From NCBI RefSeq assembly GCF_964022235.1, contig NZ_CAXHZL010000011.1, forward strand, positions 62,001 to 126,000: 64,000 nucleotides of DNA. The letters are read 5' to 3'. The stretch is from Limimaricola sp964022235 (GTDB lineage Bacteria; Pseudomonadota; Alphaproteobacteria; Rhodobacterales; Rhodobacteraceae). Positions within the stretch are counted from its first letter, which is position 1. Every line of letters begins with the position of its first letter. A program made the translations under genes and the position numbers. This document shows, piece by piece, positions 19,026-27,746 of the stretch. The notes under the pieces are model-generated. The model did no database searches. It worked only from the letters and a program-made list of their open reading frames with translations, and was not told the DNA's origin.

Positions 19026-19862
19026 TCAGTTGGAAGTTTTTTCGGCGCGTCGAACCTCATTCCAGAGCGTGTCCATTTCGTCGAGGTCGCTCTCGATCGG
19101 GCGCTTGCCGCGCTTGTGAAGTTCGCCCTCTATGTATTTGAATCGCCGCGTAAACTTGTCGTTGGATCGACGCAGCGCCACCTCCGGGTCGACCCCAAGA
19201 TGGCGCGAGAGATTGGCCATGACGAACAATAGGTCGCCCATTTCGGCCTCGACCTCATCGGGGCTGAGGCTGTCGCGCGCCTCGACCAACTCGTGTGCCT
19301 CCTCGACCAATTTATCGAGCACCTGCGCCGTCTGCGGCCAATCAAAGCCGACCCGCGCGGCACGTTTCTGAAGCTTGGCCGCGCGCATCAGCGCCGGCAG
19401 GCCGAGGGCCACGCCGTCGAGCACGCCGGTCTCCGCCTTGCCCGCGCGCTCGGCGGCCTTGATCGCTTCCCACGCGTGGGTCTGTTCTTCGGCGGTGCGA
19501 TCGCGGCTTTCCTCGCCGAACACATGCGGGTGACGCGCGATCATCTTGTCCGAGATCGCCCGCGCCACGGCGGCAAGGTCGAAGTGCCCGGCCTCGCTGG
19601 CCATCTGCGCGTGGTAGACCGATTGCAGTAGCAGGTCGCCCAACTCGCCGCGCAGCTCGGGCCAATCCTCGCGTGCGATGGCATCGGCCACCTCATAGGC
19701 TTCTTCGATCGTGTAGGGGGCGATCGAGGCGAAATCCTGCTCGATGTCCCAAGGGCAGCCGCTTTCGGGGTCGCGCAGCGCCCGCATGATGGCAGAGAGC
19801 CGGGCCACCTCATGGGCGGCGTCTCGGTCGGTCTGGAGGATCTCGGGCGAGGTCTGGGGCAT
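19026..19862 (-). CDS. mazG: Nucleoside triphosphate pyrophosphohydrolase
   Basis: MazG hydrolyses (d)NTPs to NMP and pyrophosphate, cleaning the pool of non-canonical nucleotides. The 278-residue protein has two MazG domains: one with PWDIEQDFASIAPYTIEEAYEVADAI and the ELRGELGDLLLQ metal-binding helix, a second with VGFDWPQTAQVLDKLVEEAHEL. The ATG at 19862 sits opposite the leader of the divergent amidohydrolase gene. Confidence 0.93.
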   Translation of the reverse strand: MPQTSPEILQTDRDAAHEVARLSAIMRALRDPESGCPWDIEQDFASIAPYTIEEAYEVADAIAREDWPELRGELGDLLLQSVYHAQMASEAGHFDLAAVARAISDKMIARHPHVFGEESRDRTAEEQTHAWEAIKAAERAGKAETGVLDGVALGLPALMRAAKLQKRAARVGFDWPQTAQVLDKLVEEAHELVEARDSLSPDEVEAEMGDLLFVMANLSRHLGVDPEVALRRSNDKFTRRFKYIEGELHKRGKRPIESDLDEMDTLWNEVRRAEKTSN

Positions 19863-19924
19863 TGCGAAAGGCTCCTGTCGGTGGCAAGCCGCAGGCTAGG
19901 ATTTCAAAGCCCGGAGCGCCAGCC

Positions 19925-21085
19925 ATGCCCGTCGTCAACCGCATCGCCGATTTCGCCACCGAGATGACGGCATGGCGGCGCAAGCTGCACAGCATGCCCG
20001 AGATCGGCTTTGACTGTCACGAGACGGCCGGCTTCATCGCCGCGCGGCTGCGCGAGTTCGGCGTCGACGAGATCCACGAGGGCATCGCGACCTCGGGCCT
20101 CGTGGCGCTGATCCGGGGTCAGGGCGACGGCCCGGTGATCGGGTTGCGCGCCGACATGGACGCGCTGCCGATGAATGAGGAAACCGGCCTGCCGCATGCC
20201 TCGGGCAACAAGGGCGCGATGCATGCCTGTGGCCATGACGGCCACACGACGATGCTGCTGGGTGCCGCGAAATACCTCGCCGAGACGCGCAACTTCGCGG
20301 GCACGGTCGCGCTGATCTTCCAACCCGCCGAAGAGGGCGGCGCCGGCGCCGGTGTGATGGTCGAAGAGGGCCTGATGGACCGGTTCGGCATCGGCCAGAT
20401 CTTTGCGCTGCACAACGAGCCGGGGCTGCCCGTCGGCCATTTTCGGACGGCTCCAGGGCCGATCATGGCGGCGGTCGATGATTTCACCATCACCGTGACC
20501 GGCAAGGGTGGGCACGGGGCCATGCCACAGGACGCAACCGACCCGGTCGTCGCCGCCTGCGGCATCGTCACCGCGATCCAGACCATCGTGAGCCGCAACC
20601 ACGACGCGCGTCAGGACCTCGTGATCTCGGTCACGCAGATCCATACCGGTAGCGCCGACAACGTGATCCCGGCAACCGCCTGGATCAACGGCACTGTGCG
20701 CAGCTTTGACAAGGGCGTGCAGGGGATGGTGATGCGGCGGATGCGCGAGATCTGCGAGGGGCAGGCCATGGCCTACAGCGTGCGCGCCGATCTCGACTAC
20801 AACCTCGGCTACCCGGCGACGGTAAACGACGCTGGGAAAGCGGGCTTTGCGGCGCAGGTCGCAGGCGAAGTCGGTCTGGCGAGCGATCCCGACAGCCCGC
20901 GCGCCATGGGGGCCGAGGATTTCTCCTTCATGCTCGAAGCCCGACCCGGTGCCTACCTGTTCCTCGGCAATGGCGAGACGGCGGGCGTGCACCACCCAGC
21001 CTATGATTTCAACGACGATACCGCCCCTTACGGCGCGTCGTTCTTTGCGCGGCTGGTGGAGCGGGCGCAGCCTGCGCAGGGCTAG
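19925..21085 (+). CDS. M20-family amidohydrolase (hippurate hydrolase-like)
   Basis: A 386-residue metalloenzyme of the M20D group that cleaves N-acyl amino acids or similar amides. Metal-binding motifs are seen: GLRADMDALPM, MHACGHDGHTTMLLG and FQPAEEGGAGA, then GGHGAMPQDATDP of the dimerisation domain and MGAEDFSFML near the C-terminus. The ATG at 19925 begins MPVVNRIADF; the frame is open 21 codons further up but that overlaps the mazG start. Substrate unknown. Confidence 0.88.
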   Translation: MPVVNRIADFATEMTAWRRKLHSMPEIGFDCHETAGFIAARLREFGVDEIHEGIATSGLVALIRGQGDGPVIGLRADMDALPMNEETGLPHASGNKGAMHACGHDGHTTMLLGAAKYLAETRNFAGTVALIFQPAEEGGAGAGVMVEEGLMDRFGIGQIFALHNEPGLPVGHFRTAPGPIMAAVDDFTITVTGKGGHGAMPQDATDPVVAACGIVTAIQTIVSRNHDARQDLVISVTQIHTGSADNVIPATAWINGTVRSFDKGVQGMVMRRMREICEGQAMAYSVRADLDYNLGYPATVNDAGKAGFAAQVAGEVGLASDPDSPRAMGAEDFSFMLEARPGAYLFLGNGETAGVHHPAYDFNDDTAPYGASFFARLVERAQPAQG

Positions 21086-21158
21086 ATCGGGCACGGAAGA
21101 TCGGCTCGGGCCGCACCGCGTCCGAACCTTACAAACGGACGACAGGACATTGAAGATC

Positions 21159-21632
21159 ATGAGTATTCTGGCAACGACTGCCCTCATTGCCACCACCGCA
21201 CCGCTCGCTTGGGTGCGCATCGCGCCGTCGGATGTCGCGCGGTGGCACGTCGATCCGATGCAGGTCACCCGCGCGCCAAAGCCGCCGCACGAGGGCGGCT
21301 GGCTCGTGCGTCCGGGTAAGGCCAATGCGGAGCCGACCGTATTTGCCATGAACCCTGACGCGCTGCTCTCGGCCTTCGACGAGGTCGCGCGCGCCACGCC
21401 GCGCACCAAGTTGCTTGCCGGTGGCCCGGACGAGGGACAGGCCACATATATCAGTCGCAGTACGGTGATCGGCTTTCCCGATTATACCAGCGTCAGGGCG
21501 ATTCCCGATAAGGACGGGGCCGCGCTCGTGATCTGGGCGCGCAACCGTTTTGGCAAAAGCGACTTCGGCGCGAACCGCGCCCGTGTCGAGGATTGGCTCG
21601 CTCGGATCGAGACGCACTTGCAGGTGCGTTGA
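21159..21632 (+). CDS. DUF1499 family protein
   Basis: A 157-residue protein with a hydrophobic N-terminus (MSILATTALIATTAPLAWV), then a DUF1499-type domain (SRSTVIGFPDYTSVRAIPDKDGAALVIWARNRFGKSDFGANRARVEDWL). The function of the family is not established; the N-terminus suggests export or membrane anchoring. The start may be the ATG at 21159 or the TTG at 21150, which is better spaced from AGGA. It stands 43 nt before prfA. Confidence 0.75.
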   Translation: MSILATTALIATTAPLAWVRIAPSDVARWHVDPMQVTRAPKPPHEGGWLVRPGKANAEPTVFAMNPDALLSAFDEVARATPRTKLLAGGPDEGQATYISRSTVIGFPDYTSVRAIPDKDGAALVIWARNRFGKSDFGANRARVEDWLARIETHLQVR

Positions 21633-21675
21633 GCCTCCACTTGACGCGTCAAAGGTGATGAAGGATGGGTGATCC

Positions 21676-22731
21676 ATGATCGCACAGGACAAGATCGACC
21701 AGATCACCGCCCGCTTCCAGTTTTTGGAGGCGAAGATGTCGTCCGGCGCCTCAGGCTCCGAGATCGCCGATCTGGGCCGCGAGTATTCCGAGCTGAAGCC
21801 GGTGGTCGAAACCGCCGCCGAGCACGCGCGCCTCGCCGCCGAGATCGCCGAGGCGCAGGCGATGCTGAAAGACCCCGAGATGCGCGACCTCGCCGAGGAG
21901 GAGCTTCCGGGGCTGAAGGCCAAGCTGGAGGCCGCCGAGACAGCGCTGCGCCTTGCGCTGTTGCCTCGCGACGCCGCCGACGCGCGCCCCGCGATGATCG
22001 AGATCCGGCCCGGCACCGGCGGCGATGAGGCGGCGCTCTTTGCCGCCGATCTGCTGCGCATGTACCAGCGCTATGCCGACGCGCGCGGCTGGCGGTTCGA
22101 GATCATCGAGGAGCAGGCGACCGAACTTGGCGGCATCAAGGAGGTCGTGGCGCGGGTCGAGGGCGAGGGTGTCTTTGCCCGGTTGAAATATGAAAGCGGC
22201 GTGCACCGTGTGCAGCGCGTGCCCGAGACCGAGAGCGGCGGGCGTATCCATACCTCTGCCGCCACCGTCGCGGTTCTGCCCGAGGCCGAGGCAGTCGACG
22301 TGAAGATCGATCCCAATGACATCCGCATCGACACGATGCGCGCTAGCGGTGCTGGCGGTCAGCACGTGAACACCACCGACTCGGCGGTGCGGATTACGCA
22401 TATTCCTTCGGGCATCGTCGTGACCTCGAGCCAGAAGTCGCAGCATCGCAACCGCGAGCTGGCCATGGATGTGCTGCGCTCGCGGCTTTTCGACGCCGAG
22501 CGGATGCGCATCGACGGCGCGCGTTCGGCCGACCGCCGCGCGCAGGTGGGCTCCGGCGACCGCTCCGAGCGCATTCGCACCTATAATTTCCCGCAGGGCC
22601 GCATGACCGACCATCGCATCAACCTCACGCTCTACCGGCTCGACGCGGTGATGGGCGGCGATCTCGACGAGATCGTCGAGGCGCTGACGGCGGAGGCGCA
22701 AGCGGCCCTTCTGGCGGAGATGGAAGCATGA
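21676..22731 (+). CDS. prfA: Peptide chain release factor 1
   Basis: RF1 releases peptides at UAA and UAG codons. The 351-residue protein carries the GGQ motif (ASGAGGQHVNTTDSAVRI) that reaches the peptidyl transferase centre, and the family motifs RPGTGGDEAALFAADLLRMY and GRIHTSAATVAV. The glutamine of GGQ is methylated by PrmC, encoded by the next gene, which overlaps by four bases. Confidence 0.97.
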   Translation: MIAQDKIDQITARFQFLEAKMSSGASGSEIADLGREYSELKPVVETAAEHARLAAEIAEAQAMLKDPEMRDLAEEELPGLKAKLEAAETALRLALLPRDAADARPAMIEIRPGTGGDEAALFAADLLRMYQRYADARGWRFEIIEEQATELGGIKEVVARVEGEGVFARLKYESGVHRVQRVPETESGGRIHTSAATVAVLPEAEAVDVKIDPNDIRIDTMRASGAGGQHVNTTDSAVRITHIPSGIVVTSSQKSQHRNRELAMDVLRSRLFDAERMRIDGARSADRRAQVGSGDRSERIRTYNFPQGRMTDHRINLTLYRLDAVMGGDLDEIVEALTAEAQAALLAEMEA

Positions 22732-23594
22732 GCCCGCTGCCCTCCGGCCCTCTCACCGGTGCGGCGGCGCTGGTCGCGGCGACGCGCCGCCTGGCCGAGG
22801 CGGGGGTGCCCGATCCGGGGCGCGATGCGCGGCGGTTGTTTTCGCATACCATCGGCGTGGAGCCGGGACGTCTGACGCTGGTGCTGCCCGAGCCGGTGGA
22901 TGGCGAGAAACTCGCGATCTTCGAAGCACTTATCGAGCGGCGCGCGGCGCGCGAACCGGTGTCGCATCTGACCGGCAGCCGCGCCTTTTATGGCCGCCGC
23001 TTCAAGGTGACGCGCGACGTGCTCGACCCGCGCCCCGAGACCGAGACGCTGATCGAGGCGGCCTTGTCCGAACCCTTTGGCCATGTGCTCGACCTTGGCG
23101 TGGGCTCGGGCTGCATCCTGCTGACCTTGCTCGCGGAAATGCCGGATGCCCGCGGTATCGGTGTCGACGTCTCCGAAGCCGCCTGCGCCGTGGCGCGTGA
23201 GAATGCCCATGCGCTGGGACTGGATGATCGGGTGCATATCTCGGTTTCGGACTGGATGAGCCGCGTCGAAGGGGTGTTTGACCTCGTGGTGTCGAACCCG
23301 CCCTATATCGCACGATCCGAGATGGCCGATCTTGCCCCTGAGGTGCGCGACTGGGAGCCCGCAGGCGCGCTTACCGACGGGGCAGACGGTTTGTCGTGCT
23401 ACCGCGCGATCCTCGACGGGGCGACCGATGTGCTGGCCCCCGGCGGGCGGCTGGTGATGGAGCTTGGCGCGGGGCAGGCCGAAGCCGTCGGCACGCTGGC
23501 CGTGGCGCGTGGTTTCGCGCCGATCGCCCTGATCCCCGATCTCGACGGGCGCGACCGAGTGATCGTGCTGGGGTTGCCGCAGTCGGGCTTTTAG
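22728..23594 (+). CDS. prmC: Release factor glutamine methyltransferase
   Basis: PrmC methylates the GGQ glutamine of release factors. The 288-residue protein has an N-terminal helical domain, a SAM-binding VLDLGVGSGCILLTLLAEMP motif and the substrate-binding SNPPYIARSEM (NPPY). It overlaps prfA as ATGA, the classic arrangement of enzyme and substrate genes. A hairpin with a T-run follows the stop. Confidence 0.96.
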   Translation: MSPLPSGPLTGAAALVAATRRLAEAGVPDPGRDARRLFSHTIGVEPGRLTLVLPEPVDGEKLAIFEALIERRAAREPVSHLTGSRAFYGRRFKVTRDVLDPRPETETLIEAALSEPFGHVLDLGVGSGCILLTLLAEMPDARGIGVDVSEAACAVARENAHALGLDDRVHISVSDWMSRVEGVFDLVVSNPPYIARSEMADLAPEVRDWEPAGALTDGADGLSCYRAILDGATDVLAPGGRLVMELGAGQAEAVGTLAVARGFAPIALIPDLDGRDRVIVLGLPQSGF

Positions 23595-23600
23595 GGACGG

Positions 23601-23625
23601 AAAAACCCACTTCCGTGGCGTTTTT
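23601..23625 (+). terminator. Intrinsic terminator after prmC
   Basis: AAAAACCCAC (23601-23610), loop TTCC, then GTGG-CG-TTTTT; the stem has one bulge and ends in five T. It lies 6 nt after the prmC stop. Confidence 0.75.
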
Positions 23626-23816
23626 CACAGTTTCTGCTTGCCCGGAGGCCACGCGCATGGTTAGTCCTTGGCATCGGACGGAGGAAGGCGTGCGCGCCCT
23701 CCCGCCCCGACACGCTGCCAGATCATCGCAGGCCCCCTCGTCGCAGCAGCGCGCATCGCGCGCGCAGACCGGGGCACAAGCGCAACGCCTGAGCCAGGCC
23801 GGAACCGAAGAATCAC

Positions 23817-24566
23817 ATGAGATCATCGAAGTCACGCTCGCGCGGCAACAAGAACCGCAACAACAACCGTCCCACGGGTGGCAACATCGTCAACCGCGTG
23901 TTCGACAGCTCGGGCCCGGACGGCAAGGTGCGCGGAACGCCGCAGCAGATCATCGAGAAGTACACGCAGCTGCACCGTGATGCGCAGCTGTCGGGCGACC
24001 GCGTCGCCGCCGAGAACTTTGCCCAGCACGCCGAGCATTACCTGCGGATGCTGGCCGAGGCGCAAAAGGAAATCGACGCCAAGCGCGACGAGGTCGAGGC
24101 CCAGAACCGCGAGCGTCAGGCCGAGCGGGATCGTCAGGCCGAGCGCGATCGTGAACGGGCCGCGCGTCTACGGGCGCAAGAGGAGGCGGTGCAGCCGCAG
24201 TCCGAGCCCCAGCGCGACACGCAGCGGGATGCCCAGCGCGACGCCCAGCGCGACACGCAGCGGGATGCCCAGCGCGACGCCCAGCCGCCGCGCGAGACAC
24301 GCCAGGACGCCCCCGAAAGCGATCTGGTTGATACGCCGGAGAACCGCGACACCGCCCGCGAGATCCCCGCGCAGCCGGCCGAGGCGCAGCCCGAAGCCGA
24401 CAAGCCCAAGCGGACCCGCAAGCCGCGCGTGAAGCGCGACACGCCCGAGGGCGAAAAGCCCGCGCCGCGTGCCCGCAAGCCGCGCGCTGAAAAGCCGGCC
24501 GATGCCGGATCGGCCACGGGATCGGCCACGGGATCGGCCACCGGATCGGCCGAGGCCGCCGAATAA
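23817..24566 (+). CDS. DUF4167 protein with low-complexity repeats
   Basis: A 249-residue protein. The first 80 residues are a DUF4167 domain (NRPTGGNIVNRVFDSSGPDGKVRGTPQQIIEKYTQLHRDAQ...), found in alphaproteobacteria and of unknown function; its basic RSSKSRSRGNKNRNNN start suggests RNA or DNA binding. A charged helix (about 80-125) follows, then tandem QRDT/QRDA repeats and a basic tail ending in GSAT repeats. Both repeat tracts are exact at DNA level and so may vary in length between strains. A 190-bp leader separates it from the prmC terminator. Confidence 0.8.
   Translation: MRSSKSRSRGNKNRNNNRPTGGNIVNRVFDSSGPDGKVRGTPQQIIEKYTQLHRDAQLSGDRVAAENFAQHAEHYLRMLAEAQKEIDAKRDEVEAQNRERQAERDRQAERDRERAARLRAQEEAVQPQSEPQRDTQRDAQRDAQRDTQRDAQRDAQPPRETRQDAPESDLVDTPENRDTAREIPAQPAEAQPEADKPKRTRKPRVKRDTPEGEKPAPRARKPRAEKPADAGSATGSATGSATGSAEAAE
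24210..24281 (+). repeat. Two perfect 36-bp tandem copies inside the DUF4167 gene
   Basis: Copies at 24210-24245 and 24246-24281 are identical and each encodes QRDTQRDAQRDA. Being a multiple of three, a change in copy number keeps the frame. Confidence 0.95.
24507..24554 (+). repeat. Four 12-bp tandem copies at the end of the DUF4167 gene
   Basis: GGATCGGCCACG occurs exactly twice, then once with one change and once with three, encoding GSAT-GSAT-GSAT-GSAE. Confidence 0.93.
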
Positions 24567-24587
24567 GCGATCACAGGGTTTGACCTG

Positions 24588-24619
24588 AAAAGGGCGGCAC
24601 CATTCGATGCCGCCCTTTT
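24588..24619. terminator. Bidirectional intrinsic terminator
   Basis: AAAAGGGCGGCA (24588-24599) pairs with 24608-24619 around an 8-nt loop; the A4/T4 flanks serve both the DUF4167 gene (+) and rsmA (-), whose stop is two bases away. Confidence 0.9.
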
Positions 24620-24620
24620 G

Positions 24621-25466
24621 CTATCTGGCCGCTTCGACCGACCGGGCCAGCGCGCACCATGCCTCGAGCCCGATCTGCTCGGCTCGTTCGGTGGGCGGAA
24701 TGCCCGCGGCGGCGAGGTGGTCCTCGATCCCCGGTGCCACGCCCTTGAGCGAGGCGCGCAGCATCTTGCGGCGCTGGTTGAAGCCCGCCGCGACGACGCG
24801 GCTCAGCACCGCTGGATCGGCGGGAAAGCGCGGCTCGGGCAAGGCGGTGAGGTGGACGACGGCCGAGGACACCTTGGGGGCGGGCACGAAGGCCTGCGGC
24901 GGCAGGTCGAGCACGATGCGGGCGCTCGCGCGCCACTGCGCGAGGATGGCGAGGCGCCCGTAGGCCTTGGAGCCCGGCACAGCGACGATCCGCTCGGCCA
25001 CTTCGCGCTGGAACATCAGCGTCAGGCTTTCCCAGAACGGCGGCCATTCGGGTGGCGTCAGCCAGCGCACCAGAAGCTCGGTACCGACGTTGTAGGGCAG
25101 GTTCGCCGCGACGCGGATGGGCGGCGTCAGATGCTCCAGCGGATCGACCTTGAGCGCGTCGCCCTCGATGAGCTGCAGCCGTCCCGGATAGCGCGCGGCG
25201 ATCTCGCCCAACGCGGGCATGCAGCGCGGGTCCTTCTCGATGGCGAGCACGCGGCGCGCACCCTCGGCCAGAAGCCCGCGCGTCAGCCCGCCCGGTCCGG
25301 GCCCGATTTCCAGGATGTCGGAGCCCGCCAGATCGCCCGCCGCCCGCGCGATGCGCGCGGTGAGGTTGAGATCGAGAAGGAAGTTCTGCCCCAGCGCCTT
25401 CTTGGCCTGCAGCCCATGGGTGGCGATGACCTCGCGCAGTGGCGGCAGATCGTCGATGGCGGCCAT
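24621..25466 (-). CDS. rsmA: 16S rRNA (adenine1518/1519-N6)-dimethyltransferase
   Basis: RsmA (KsgA) dimethylates two adenines in helix 45 of 16S rRNA late in 30S assembly. The 281-residue protein has KKALGQNFLLDLNLTARI at the N-terminus, the SAM site DILEIGPGPGGLTRGLL and the catalytic ANLPYNVGTELL. It is the last gene of the lptF-to-rsmA run, 68 bp after pdxA. Confidence 0.96.
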   Translation of the reverse strand: MAAIDDLPPLREVIATHGLQAKKALGQNFLLDLNLTARIARAAGDLAGSDILEIGPGPGGLTRGLLAEGARRVLAIEKDPRCMPALGEIAARYPGRLQLIEGDALKVDPLEHLTPPIRVAANLPYNVGTELLVRWLTPPEWPPFWESLTLMFQREVAERIVAVPGSKAYGRLAILAQWRASARIVLDLPPQAFVPAPKVSSAVVHLTALPEPRFPADPAVLSRVVAAGFNQRRKMLRASLKGVAPGIEDHLAAAGIPPTERAEQIGLEAWCALARSVEAAR

Positions 25467-25475
25467 TGGCGTGTC

Positions 25476-25497
25476 CTACTTTGCTCTGAAAATACTC
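25476..25497 (-). repeat. 22-bp gene-end motif, copy C
   Basis: On the minus strand GAGTATTTTCAGAGCAAAGT plus AG, 37 nt after the pdxA stop and 10 nt before the rsmA start. Near-identical copies are at 34182-34203 and 57801-57822. A GC-rich inverted repeat precedes it. Confidence 0.75.
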
Positions 25498-25534
25498 ATG
25501 GCGCGCGGGTCAGGGCGCGCATCGCGCAAACGGT

Positions 25535-26506
25535 TTAGCGCGCTTCGCGGGCCGTGGCCATGCGTGCCGCCATGCGGATCGCGGCAATCATCGACGACGG
25601 ATCGGCCAGCCCCTTGCCCGCGATGCCGAAGGCGGTGCCGTGGTCGGGCGAGGTGCGGATGAACGGCAGGCCAAGCGTGACGTTGACGCCGCCCGAGAAA
25701 TCGATGGTCTTGATCGGGATCAGCGCCTGATCGTGATACATGCAGATCGCGGCATCATAGCCGGTTCGCGCCGCCGCATGGAACATGGTATCGGCCGACA
25801 TCGGCCCCACGAGGTCGAACCCTTCGGCCCGCAGCCGGTCGAGGAGCGGCGTGATCATGGCGATCTCTTCGCCGCCCATCTTGCCGTCCTCGCCCGCATG
25901 CGGGTTCAGCCCGGCGATGGCAAGGCGCGGCGCGGCGAGGCCGAAATCGCGGATCAGCGCCGCGTGGGTGATGCGGATGGTGGCCTCGAGCAGTTCGGGC
26001 GTGAGGCGGGCGGGCACCTCGGCCAGCGGCACATGGATCGTCGCGGGCACCACGCGCAGCGCCTCGCAGGCGAGCATCATCACTACATCCTCGACGCCCG
26101 CCAGCGCCGCGAGATATTCGGTATGGCCGGGATAGGCGAATTTCGCCCCGTCGATCAGCGCCGCCTTGTGGATGGGCGCGGTACACAGCGCCGCGCAGTC
26201 GCCGCTCTTCACCAGACCCACGCCGTCGCGGATCGCGTCGATCACACCCTGCGCATGGGCCGGGTTCGGCTGGCCAGGCACCGCAGGCGGCCCGAAGTCG
26301 CGCGACAGCACCGGCAATGCCTCGGCCGAGATGGCTTCGGCCTCGGCGGGGTCCGTCACCGCCTGCCATGGCACGAAGCCGGGCAGGTGGCGCGGATCGC
26401 CCAGCCAGAGAAGCGGGATCTCGCCGCGCAGGCTTTCCCAAGCGCGGGCCGCGATCTCGGGGCCGATGCCCGCAGGCTCGCCACAGGAGATCGCGATGGG
26501 GGTCAC
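25535..26506 (-). CDS. pdxA: 4-hydroxythreonine-4-phosphate dehydrogenase
   Basis: PdxA acts in the DXP-dependent pyridoxal phosphate pathway. The 323-residue protein shows ISCGEPAGIGPEIA at the N-terminus, metal-binding TAPIHKAALIDGAKFAYPGHTEYLA, GLNPHAGEDGKMG, and the C-terminal TSPDHGTAFGIAGKGLADPSS. The start is a GTG at 26506 overlapping the stop of the surA-like gene (GTGA). The order surA-pdxA-rsmA after lptD is the same as in many proteobacteria. Confidence 0.95.
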   Translation of the reverse strand: MTPIAISCGEPAGIGPEIAARAWESLRGEIPLLWLGDPRHLPGFVPWQAVTDPAEAEAISAEALPVLSRDFGPPAVPGQPNPAHAQGVIDAIRDGVGLVKSGDCAALCTAPIHKAALIDGAKFAYPGHTEYLAALAGVEDVVMMLACEALRVVPATIHVPLAEVPARLTPELLEATIRITHAALIRDFGLAAPRLAIAGLNPHAGEDGKMGGEEIAMITPLLDRLRAEGFDLVGPMSADTMFHAAARTGYDAAICMYHDQALIPIKTIDFSGGVNVTLGLPFIRTSPDHGTAFGIAGKGLADPSSMIAAIRMAARMATAREAR

Positions 26507-27714
26507 GGCGCGATGCGCGCCTGTGCGCGCAGCTCGGCGAGCAGGATGTCGGCGCGCGCGGTCAGCTTGCGCCCGGTGATCTGGTTGCGTGCGGCCTCCC
26601 TGTCGGCATCGGCCACCGCCGCGGCCGGGGTGCGGGCACATAGCATGGTGAAGAGCAGCGTGCCGTTGTTGGAGAGGTTCCACGACGCTTCGTTGCGGTC
26701 GAGCCGTGCCAGTTCGAGCCCCAGATCCTGCGGTACGGCCGAAGGGGCGACGCTTTGGCGCACGAGGCGTTCGGCGGGCAGGCCCTTGGCGACGCCGTAC
26801 AGATCGTCGCAGGTGTCGGTCAGGGCGGCAACGCGCGCGGCCTCGGCCAGCGCTTCGGCCGTGCCTGCGCCCGGAATGGCGAACTGGGCATAGTCGATCT
26901 CGGCGATCGCGGCGGGGGCCTGCGGCGCTTCGCGAATGTCGCGCAGCTGGAACAGGGCGACGCCGTTCTGGATCGGGATCGGCGGCGTCACCTCGCCCGG
27001 TTCGAGCGACAGCAGCAGCCCGTGCAGCCCGGCGGGATAGTTGGTGAGCGGCACCCAATCGAGACGCCCGCCCTGCGTGCGCGACGGCAGCGCCGAAACC
27101 TCGCGCGCCTCGGCCTCGAAGGCGGCGGTGGAGCGCAGCTTGGAGATTGCCTCGGCGCGGGCCAGCGCGGCCTGCGCGCGCGGCGGCGGCGCGGCGATGA
27201 TGATCTCGTTGAGCAGAAGCTCGACCGATTCCGGCCCGCCGGTCTGCGCCAACGCCGCGTCGATCTCGGCCTCGGAGACCTCGATGCCGGAGTTGTAGCG
27301 GCGACGGATGTAGTCGCGCCACGAGGTGTTGACCTTCACGAAGTCGCGCAGCGTTTCGCGGGCGACGCCCTGGCTCGCCAGACTTGCCACGAAGGCGTCG
27401 AGCGACAGGTTGGTGCGCTGCGCGAACTCCTCCATCGCCGTGGCGAGCCCCTCGTCGGTCAGCTCCATTCCGGCGCGGGCGAGCTCCTGCAGCTTGAGCT
27501 TGTCCTCGACCAGCTGCTCGCGCGCCAGCGCGGCGGGATCGCCGGGCGTGTTGAAGGCCGCGAGCAGCTTGACGCGCTGGTCCAGCTCGTAATTGGTGAC
27601 GGCGCTGCCGTTCACGGTGATGGCGGGTGCGAACAGCCCCTGCGCCACGGCGCCCATCGGCGCGGCCAGAGCGATGGCCAATGCCGCCGCCCCCACGAAA
27701 TCCAAAGCCCGCAT
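26503..27714 (-). CDS. surA: SurA-like periplasmic chaperone/peptidyl-prolyl isomerase
   Basis: SurA escorts unfolded outer membrane proteins to BAM. The roughly 403-residue product begins with a signal peptide (MRALDFVGAAALAIALAAPMGAVAQG) and has a SurA N-terminal region (ITVNGSAVTNYELDQRVKLLAAF) and a parvulin-like region (about 165-270, with GGRLDWVPLTNYPAGL). The ATG at 27714 is favoured by a GGGAG six bases upstream; ATGs at 27726 and 27750 are alternatives, the latter overlapping the lptD stop region. Confidence 0.85.
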   Translation of the reverse strand: MRALDFVGAAALAIALAAPMGAVAQGLFAPAITVNGSAVTNYELDQRVKLLAAFNTPGDPAALAREQLVEDKLKLQELARAGMELTDEGLATAMEEFAQRTNLSLDAFVASLASQGVARETLRDFVKVNTSWRDYIRRRYNSGIEVSEAEIDAALAQTGGPESVELLLNEIIIAAPPPRAQAALARAEAISKLRSTAAFEAEAREVSALPSRTQGGRLDWVPLTNYPAGLHGLLLSLEPGEVTPPIPIQNGVALFQLRDIREAPQAPAAIAEIDYAQFAIPGAGTAEALAEAARVAALTDTCDDLYGVAKGLPAERLVRQSVAPSAVPQDLGLELARLDRNEASWNLSNNGTLLFTMLCARTPAAAVADADREAARNQITGRKLTARADILLAELRAQARIAP

Positions 27715-27746
27715 TCCGGCTCCCATCCTCGTCAGATCGTCAGGTC

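Noticed and set aside
24210..24281. 36-bp direct repeats as a CRISPR array
   Set aside because: The copies touch with no spacers, are only two, and encode in-frame QRDT/QRDA repeats of a DUF4167 protein. No cas genes are present.
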